From CAZBGL01 sp964491375 (GTDB lineage Bacteria; Desulfobacterota; Deferrisomatia; Deferrisomatales; Deferrisomataceae): DNA of 13,718 nucleotides. Shown one piece after another: positions 8,997-13,718 of this stretch (positions are counted from its first letter, which is position 1; every line of letters starts with the position of its first letter). The stretch spans positions 1-13,718 of the forward strand of contig CAZBGL010000179.1 of NCBI GenBank assembly GCA_964491375.1, written 5' to 3'. A program made the position numbers and the translations under genes. The notes beneath the pieces were generated by a model. The model searched no databases, was not told the origin of the DNA, and saw only the letters and a list, made by a program, of their open reading frames with translations.

Positions 8997-9515
8997 ATGA
9001 ACCCGTTCGATCTCGCGGTGGTGGTGCTGGCCGGTGTGCTGCTCGCCGCAGGGCTCTGGAAGGGGGCCGTGCGGCAGGTGGCCGGGCTCGCAGGCGTGGT
9101 GGCCGGGGCCGGTGTGGCCCTCCGGTACCACACCGAGCTGGCCGGCCGGATTCCATGGGGGGGACCGGTCTTTCGGGAGGTCGCCGCGTTCGGCGCCCTC
9201 TTCCTGGCCACCCTCGCCCTTGCGGCAGCCCTGGGCTGGGCCGTCTCGCGCCTCCTGGGCGCGGCCTGCCTGGGCTGGATGGACCGGGCCCTCGGGGCGG
9301 GGCTCGGGCTCCTGAAGGCGGCCCTGGTCACGGCGGCCGTGGCCTACTTCCTGAGCGCCGCCCTTCCGCCCCGGTCCGCCCTGCTCCGGGGATCGGTGCT
9401 GCTCCCCTACGCACTGAAAGCGGCCGAGGCGATCCTGGAGGTCCTGCCCCGGGCCTACCGTCAGCCCGTTCGCGAGGGTCGGGAGGCCGTGCGCGGCCTG
9501 GCCCGCGGGGTGTGA
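8997..9515 (+). CDS. CvpA family inner-membrane protein
   Basis: A 172-residue protein of the CvpA family, named after a gene needed for colicin V production in E. coli; the molecular role is not well defined, with links to envelope stress and bile resistance reported in enterobacteria. The N-terminus MNPFDLAVVVLAGVLLAAGLW is typical, and four hydrophobic helices can be seen (about 4-21, 26-43, 62-84 and 98-120). A positively charged tail (residues about 140-170) would face the cytoplasm. The ATG at 8997 was chosen because the family signature begins there; upstream codons are Arg/Pro-rich and lie in the hairpin region. The ribosome-binding site is weak (GGGGAC, 8983-8988 region). The stop overlaps the next gene by four bases, which implies translational coupling. 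Confidence 0.85.
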   Translation: MNPFDLAVVVLAGVLLAAGLWKGAVRQVAGLAGVVAGAGVALRYHTELAGRIPWGGPVFREVAAFGALFLATLALAAALGWAVSRLLGAACLGWMDRALGAGLGLLKAALVTAAVAYFLSAALPPRSALLRGSVLLPYALKAAEAILEVLPRAYRQPVREGREAVRGLARGV

Positions 9516-9841
9516 CCGCGGTGGGACGTGCGCCGCCTCCTGCCGGTTCCGGGGTACGGGTGCTCATGCTGGGTCTTCTCCACACCTTCCGGCGGCGGCA
9601 GGGGCTTCCGTCCGAAACCGACGTGGAGGTCCCGGCCTCGGGGGTCTCGGCCGGACGACTGGCCCGCAGCCTGGGGCTTCCGCTGGAAGCCATCGAGGCG
9701 GCGATCGTGAACCGGCGGGCCAGGCCCCTGTCCTGGAGCGTCCGGCCGGGTGACCGGGTGGCGTTCGTGCCCCGGGGCACCCCCGGACCCCACCGGTACA
9801 CGCTGGGGATCTACGGCGCGGGCCGCGAGCCGGGGGAATGA
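9512..9841 (+). CDS. MoaD/ThiS-like beta-grasp protein
   Basis: A small ubiquitin-like fold of the kind that carries sulfur for molybdopterin or thiamine synthesis. The fold reads RVLMLGLLHTFRRRQG (first strands), then a helix SAGRLARSLGLPLEAIEAA, then VNRRARPLSWSVRPGDRVAFVP, where the VN and GDRVAFVP signatures are characteristic. Unlike true sulfur carriers it does not end in Gly-Gly; it continues as GTPGPHRYTLGIYGAGREPGE. I recall similar GTPGPYR-type tails in deltaproteobacterial relatives, so this may be a distinct subgroup. The GTG at 9512 overlaps the cvpA stop in a GTGA arrangement (109 aa). A later GTG at 9560 or ATG at 9566 (91 aa) fits the fold start equally well, and none has a strong Shine-Dalgarno. 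It converges on acetoacetyl-CoA synthetase with 13 bases between. Confidence 0.7.
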   Translation: MTAVGRAPPPAGSGVRVLMLGLLHTFRRRQGLPSETDVEVPASGVSAGRLARSLGLPLEAIEAAIVNRRARPLSWSVRPGDRVAFVPRGTPGPHRYTLGIYGAGREPGE

Positions 9842-9854
9842 ACGGGAGGCTCCT

Positions 9855-11849
9855 TCACGGCCCCGCGCCTCTTCCCTCGGTCGTCCCCATCTCCCGCGCC
9901 AGTTCCACGAAGAAGCCGATCGACTCGGGGTTGGCCATGGAATCGGGGTTCACGGCCCGATCCACCGGGAATCCCATCAGGATCTTCTTGACCGGCACCT
10001 CCATCTTCTTGCCGTTCAGGGTCTTGGGGACCTGGGGAACCGGAAGGATCCGGTCGGGCAGGTGACGGGGCGAGAGCGCGGTACGGATCGCGTGCCGGAT
10101 CCTCTCCTCGAACGCCGCGTCGAAAGGCACGCCGGGGCTCGGAACCACGAAGAGGAGCATGCGGTAGCCGCCGTCCGGCAGGTCCACCCCCACGACAAGG
10201 CTCTCTTCCACCTCGGGCAGCGACTCCACCACGCCGTAGAACTCCCCGCTGCCCATGCGCACGCCCATGCGCTTCAGGGTGGAGTCGGACCGGCCCAGGA
10301 TCACGGCGCCCCCGTGTTCCGTGATCCGCACCCAGTCCCCGTGGCGCCAGCGCCCCGGGTACATCTCGAAGTAGCTCTCCCGGTACCGGCTCCCGTCCGG
10401 GTCGCCCCACAGGTAGAGCGGCATCGAGGGCATGGGCTCGCCGATCACGAGCTCCCCCACCTCGCCCACGAGGGGATGGCCCGCCTCGTCCAACGCCTCG
10501 GCCTTGACCCCGAGGCACCGGCACTGGAGTTCGCCGGCCCGCACCGGGAGCAGGGGGCAGCTTCCCAGGAACGCCGTGGCCACGTCGGTGCCGCCGCTCA
10601 CCGAACCCAGCCACACCCCCCTGCCCACGGCCTCGTACACCCAGGCGAACCCGTCCACCGGCAGGGGCGACCCGGTGGAGCCCACGCCCCTGAGCGCGCC
10701 GAGGTCGTGGTCCCGCCCGGGTCGGAGGCCGGCGCGCATGCAGGCCAGCAGGAAAGGGGCCCCTGCGCCGAAATACGTCACCCCTGCCCTCTCGGCCAGG
10801 CTCCAGAGCCTGTCCATGTCCGGATACCCGGGGTTGCCGTCGAACAGGACCGGTGTGGCCCCCAGCAGGAGCCCCCCCTGGAGGATGTTCCACATGATCC
10901 ACCCCGTGGTGGAGAACCAGAAGAACCGGTCTCCGGGATGGAGGTCCAGGTGGAGCCCGAGAAACTTCAGGAACTCGATCAGGATTCCCCCGTGGCCGTG
11001 GACCAGCGCCTTGGGGAGGCCCGTGGTGCCCGAGGAGTACACGATCCACAGCGGGTGGTCGAAGGGCACCGGCTCGAACACGGGAGCCGTTCCGGCACAC
11101 ACCACCTCGTCCCACGGCACGGAGCCCTCGCCGGGTGCCTCGCCGAGGTACGGCACCTCCACCACGTGCCGGAGGCTCGGCAGGGCGCGGCGGATCGCCC
11201 CCACCTCGTTCCTGCGGCGGAACACCTTGCCACCGTACCGGTACCCGTCCACTACGAACAGCACCTTGGGCTCGATCTGCCGGAACCGGTCCACCACGCT
11301 GCGGATGCCGAAGTCGGGGGAGCAACTGGACCACACCGCGCCCAGGCTCGCGGTCGCCAGGAACGCCACAATGGTCTCCGGGACGTTCGGCATGTACGAG
11401 ACCACCCGGTCGCCCGGCCCCACCCCCACCGACCGGAGCCAGCCGGCCACCGCGCCCACCTGCTTCGCCAACTCGGCCCACGTGAGCGAAGCCAGGGGCC
11501 GCAGCTCCGACTCGAACAGGACGGCCGTACCCTCCGGGTCCCGGTCCCGGAAAACGTGCTCCGCGTAGTTGAGGCGCGCACCCTCGAACCACCGGGCCCC
11601 GGGCATCCGCCGGTCCGCGAGCACCCGGCGATAGGGCTCCACCGCCCGGACCCCGAAGAAACTCCAGATGCTCTCCCAGAACCCTTCCAGATCCCCCACG
11701 GACCACTCCCACAGCCCCTGGTAATCAGGGAACGAAAGCCCCCGCTCCCCCTCCAACCACCGCAGGAACGCCGTCAGGTTCGCCCGGTTGCGGACCTGCT
11801 CGTCCGGTTCCCAGAGAATGTCCCCTTCCCTCACGCTGTGTCCCCTCAT
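9855..11849 (-). CDS. Acetoacetyl-CoA synthetase (acetoacetate--CoA ligase)
   Basis: Activates acetoacetate with ATP and CoA to acetoacetyl-CoA, AMP and diphosphate; cytosolic, ANL superfamily, linking to ketone-body, polyhydroxybutyrate or leucine/butyrate metabolism. The 664 residues match the family length. An N-terminal acetyl-CoA-synthetase-type cap contains WFEGARLNYAEHVF. The nucleotide-binding P-loop is YSSGTTGLPKALVHGHGG (271-288). Further motifs are WFSTTGWIMWN, GSTGSPLPVDGF, SVSGGTDVATAFLG (substrate pocket), GDWVRITEHGGAVILGRSD and the C-terminal PKTLNGKKMEVPVKKIL, with catalytic Lys614. The SGGTD pocket and overall order resemble acetoacetyl- rather than acetyl-CoA synthetases. 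The ATG at 11849 has GGGAGGAG six bases upstream; the frame stays open further up but without plausible protein. No promoter is clear in the gap upstream. Confidence 0.9.
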   Translation of the reverse strand: MRGHSVREGDILWEPDEQVRNRANLTAFLRWLEGERGLSFPDYQGLWEWSVGDLEGFWESIWSFFGVRAVEPYRRVLADRRMPGARWFEGARLNYAEHVFRDRDPEGTAVLFESELRPLASLTWAELAKQVGAVAGWLRSVGVGPGDRVVSYMPNVPETIVAFLATASLGAVWSSCSPDFGIRSVVDRFRQIEPKVLFVVDGYRYGGKVFRRRNEVGAIRRALPSLRHVVEVPYLGEAPGEGSVPWDEVVCAGTAPVFEPVPFDHPLWIVYSSGTTGLPKALVHGHGGILIEFLKFLGLHLDLHPGDRFFWFSTTGWIMWNILQGGLLLGATPVLFDGNPGYPDMDRLWSLAERAGVTYFGAGAPFLLACMRAGLRPGRDHDLGALRGVGSTGSPLPVDGFAWVYEAVGRGVWLGSVSGGTDVATAFLGSCPLLPVRAGELQCRCLGVKAEALDEAGHPLVGEVGELVIGEPMPSMPLYLWGDPDGSRYRESYFEMYPGRWRHGDWVRITEHGGAVILGRSDSTLKRMGVRMGSGEFYGVVESLPEVEESLVVGVDLPDGGYRMLLFVVPSPGVPFDAAFEERIRHAIRTALSPRHLPDRILPVPQVPKTLNGKKMEVPVKKILMGFPVDRAVNPDSMANPESIGFFVELAREMGTTEGRGAGP

Positions 11850-12256
11850 GGCCTCTCCTCCCGCGCGGGTCTCCCCACAACCGGGTGTATCTTGCCTCTC
11901 ATGGGCAGCCGGTTCCAGAACGAACCTCTCGGCAAGGGGCACGGGATCCACCCTTCCCCAACGGCCCGCCATGCGGTCCGAACGATTGCCGCAGGGGCCC
12001 CGAGCATGCAGGAGGAGGTCGCGCGGGTGGTGGCTCCCCACAATAGCCCCTACCGCCCCGGGGGCTTGCGTCCTACGGAACGGTATCCGCCGAACCGGAG
12101 GGGGTCCAGAGCGTGCAGGATCCCACGGGCTCGGGAACCGCGAACCGGGCAATCCCGCACGCAGGCCCCGGCGCTTTCTGCGCTGTCACCGCTGCCGGGT
12201 CGGATACGGGTGGCCATGGGAATGGCGCGGGTGCGGCGTGGCCGGACCTGTCCAGG
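11850..12256. other. 407-bp intergenic gap without a supported gene
   Basis: This gap separates the molybdopterin oxidoreductase stop from the acetoacetyl-CoA synthetase start, both on the minus strand. Several frames are open on both strands, as expected at this GC content, but all are Arg/Pro/Gly-rich and none shows a family motif. The only clear element is the Shine-Dalgarno of the downstream gene at its left end. I saw no -35/-10 pair of quality for acetoacetyl-CoA synthetase and no intrinsic terminator on the minus strand. Its length suggests a regulatory region or a decayed gene. Confidence 0.4.
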
Positions 12257-13718
12257 TCACGCCTTTTCCACCCGCACCCGCACCCCCCGGAACGCGACCT
12301 GGCCGGACACCGGGCAGCGTGCCCGGAGAGGGGTGACGAAGTTGACCGACTTCCATGGGGTGAAGGGGCTCTTTCGCCCGTAGGAATAGGGGACGAACAC
12401 GGTGTCCCTCCGGATCCCCCGGGTCAAAATCGCCAGGGCCTCGGTTTCGCCGTAACGGGATCTGACCTTCACCCGATCTCCGCTTCGGATGCCCAGCGCC
12501 TCGCCTGCGTCTTCGTGGAGGAGACAGAACTGATCCGGGGCCAGGTCGTTGAGCCGCCGGATCCAGTGCGAGGTGTGGCCCATGATGGCGCTTGACGGGC
12601 GGCCGCTGGCGAGCCGGAAAGGATAGGCGATCTCCTGATCGGGTCCGCGCGCCTCCCGGACCTTGAAGGTGTACGTCCTGTTTCTTTGGAACGGCGACGC
12701 CACGAGCTGCGACCGGTCATAGGCGATCGTGGGTTCGCCCGGATCCGCCGCATCAGGGTCGGTGTAGTACCGCGGGATGGCGCTCAGACCACAAGCCCCG
12801 AACGTCCGCTCCAGCGCGGGGGTCCAGAGTTCGATCTTGCCGCTCGGCGTGGGAAACGTCTTGTCCAGGAACAGCGTACCCCGCTGCCGCACCCGGTCGC
12901 CCTCCACCGCAATCGGTGCGCGCAGGGCGTTGTCCGGCCGGCTCGTGAACCGCTCCACGGTGTATCCCAGGGGGCCTCCGGCCAGGTTCTGAAGCTTCAC
13001 CGGGTCCTTCAGATCTTCGGTGAACACATCCCCCCATCCCATGCGCTGGCCCAACTCCACCCACCACCACCGGTCCGGACGGCACTCGCCCGGCGGGTCG
13101 ATGAGCCGAGGAACCCACACGAACCGGCTGTCGTCGCTCACCGGGGCCAGCCCGCCCGATTCGATCCAGGTGGCGGCGGGCAGGATGTAGTCGAAGTAAT
13201 AGGCGTTGATGTTCCGGGTCAGGCCGTTGTAGACGCTGATCTCCAAGCGGTCCATGAGCCGGCGGAGCCGGGACTGGTCGGGCCACTGGGTGAGGGGGCT
13301 CCCCGTGCTGACGAGGCCCCGCAACTTGTAGGGGTAAACAGGGTCTTCGATGGACTCCAGCCACCCCGCCGGATTCTTGCTCAGCTCCATCTCGGGCTGG
13401 GGGAGTTCTTCTTTGGGGAGGGGGATGGAGCCCGTGGACCGGCCGCCGTTGTTCAGGCACCCGTAGCCCATGGCCTTTTCGCCGAAGTGGCCCGTGATAG
13501 CGGCGAGGAAGTAGAAAGCCCGGTGGGTCTGCACCGCGTTGGTGTGATGGCTCAGGCCTGAGTTGCCGATCACGATGGCCTTGCGGGTCCGGGCGTACGT
13601 TTCGGCCAGTTCGCGGATCTGCGGTTCCGGGAGGCCCGTGACCTGCGCGCCCCACGAGGGCGTGTAGCCCCTTTCCAGAATTTCCCTCTTGAGCCGCTCG
13701 TACCCCACCGTGTGGTTT
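12257..13718 (-). CDS. Molybdopterin oxidoreductase (DMSO reductase superfamily), C-terminal part
   Basis: The visible 486 residues form the C-terminal part of a bis-molybdopterin enzyme; the N-terminus, where any Fe-S cluster and the Mo ligand lie, is outside the window. The frame continues to the edge (codons AAC CAC ACG precede GTG 13708), so that GTG is not a start. Seen in order: SGLSHHTNAVQTHRAFYFLAAITGHFGE (cofactor-binding strand-helix), STGSPLTQWPD, YYFDYILPAATWIESGG, TPSGKIELWTPALER, and the C-terminal MopB domain with LASGRPSSAIMGHTSHW, LHEDAGEALGIRSGDRVKV and VFVPYSYG. Family members include reductases of sulfur, arsenic and nitrogen compounds, formate dehydrogenases and acetylene hydratase; the substrate cannot be told from this half. 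By eye the coding sequence is less GC-rich than the genes to its left. Partner Fe-S and membrane subunits, if any, are not visible here. Confidence 0.9.
   Translation of the reverse strand, partial: NHTVGYERLKREILERGYTPSWGAQVTGLPEPQIRELAETYARTRKAIVIGNSGLSHHTNAVQTHRAFYFLAAITGHFGEKAMGYGCLNNGGRSTGSIPLPKEELPQPEMELSKNPAGWLESIEDPVYPYKLRGLVSTGSPLTQWPDQSRLRRLMDRLEISVYNGLTRNINAYYFDYILPAATWIESGGLAPVSDDSRFVWVPRLIDPPGECRPDRWWWVELGQRMGWGDVFTEDLKDPVKLQNLAGGPLGYTVERFTSRPDNALRAPIAVEGDRVRQRGTLFLDKTFPTPSGKIELWTPALERTFGACGLSAIPRYYTDPDAADPGEPTIAYDRSQLVASPFQRNRTYTFKVREARGPDQEIAYPFRLASGRPSSAIMGHTSHWIRRLNDLAPDQFCLLHEDAGEALGIRSGDRVKVRSRYGETEALAILTRGIRRDTVFVPYSYGRKSPFTPWKSVNFVTPLRARCPVSGQVAFRGVRVRVEKA

Noticed and set aside
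12235..12267. Plus-strand hairpin GGCGTG/CACGCC with an inner ACCTG/CAGGT stem, followed by TTTT
   Set aside because: It looks like a terminator only on the plus strand, where no upstream gene would need one; most of its 3' half lies in the last codons of the minus-strand oxidoreductase.
9750..12383. Long plus-strand open frame opposite acetoacetyl-CoA synthetase
   Set aside because: Low-complexity His/Pro/Arg composition and no domain; the minus-strand enzyme explains the region fully.

Overview
The window reads as a high-GC bacterial chromosome segment with dense genes, strong Shine-Dalgarno sequences and sigma70-type promoters. A single-chain pyruvate:ferredoxin oxidoreductase and a molybdopterin oxidoreductase point to an anaerobic or facultative lifestyle. 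Together with the Bax-inhibitor-1, CvpA and DUF445 families, they make a Desulfobacterota/Deferrisoma-like (former deltaproteobacterial) host my best guess. This is inference; no rRNA or other marker gene is present. I see no phage, IS element, CRISPR array or tRNA.

Layout, left to right. At 2-1324 (+) is UDP-glucose 6-dehydrogenase, missing only its first few codons. It converges on a DUF445 membrane protein at 1330-2880 (-). At 2881-3180 lies the most unusual part of the window: a short non-genic interval flanked by two near-consensus promoters that face each other, holding a row of hairpins and a 26-codon minus-strand ORF with a perfect Shine-Dalgarno. At 3181-3993 (+) is a SAM hydroxide adenosyltransferase (DUF62). 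A promoter in its last codons precedes a 75-aa orphan protein (4096-4323) and a seven-helix Bax-inhibitor-1 protein (4358-5077). The 1187-aa pyruvate:ferredoxin oxidoreductase (5205-8768) follows and ends in a textbook intrinsic terminator. Next come a CvpA-family membrane protein (8997-9515) and, overlapping it by four bases, a MoaD/ThiS-like beta-grasp protein (9512-9841). On the minus strand are acetoacetyl-CoA synthetase (9855-11849), a 407-bp gap with no gene I can support (11850-12256), and the C-terminal two thirds or so of a molybdopterin oxidoreductase that runs off the right edge.

How the genes relate. PFOR and acetoacetyl-CoA synthetase both feed acyl-CoA pools, acetyl-CoA from pyruvate and acetoacetyl-CoA from acetoacetate, but they are on opposite strands and not one operon. 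The other neighbours look like ordinary housekeeping or membrane genes without an evident shared pathway. I found no clear multi-gene novel system. The best candidate for undescribed biology is the 2950-3218 interval, which could be a leader-peptide/attenuator for DUF445, a small-protein gene, or an antisense RNA pair.
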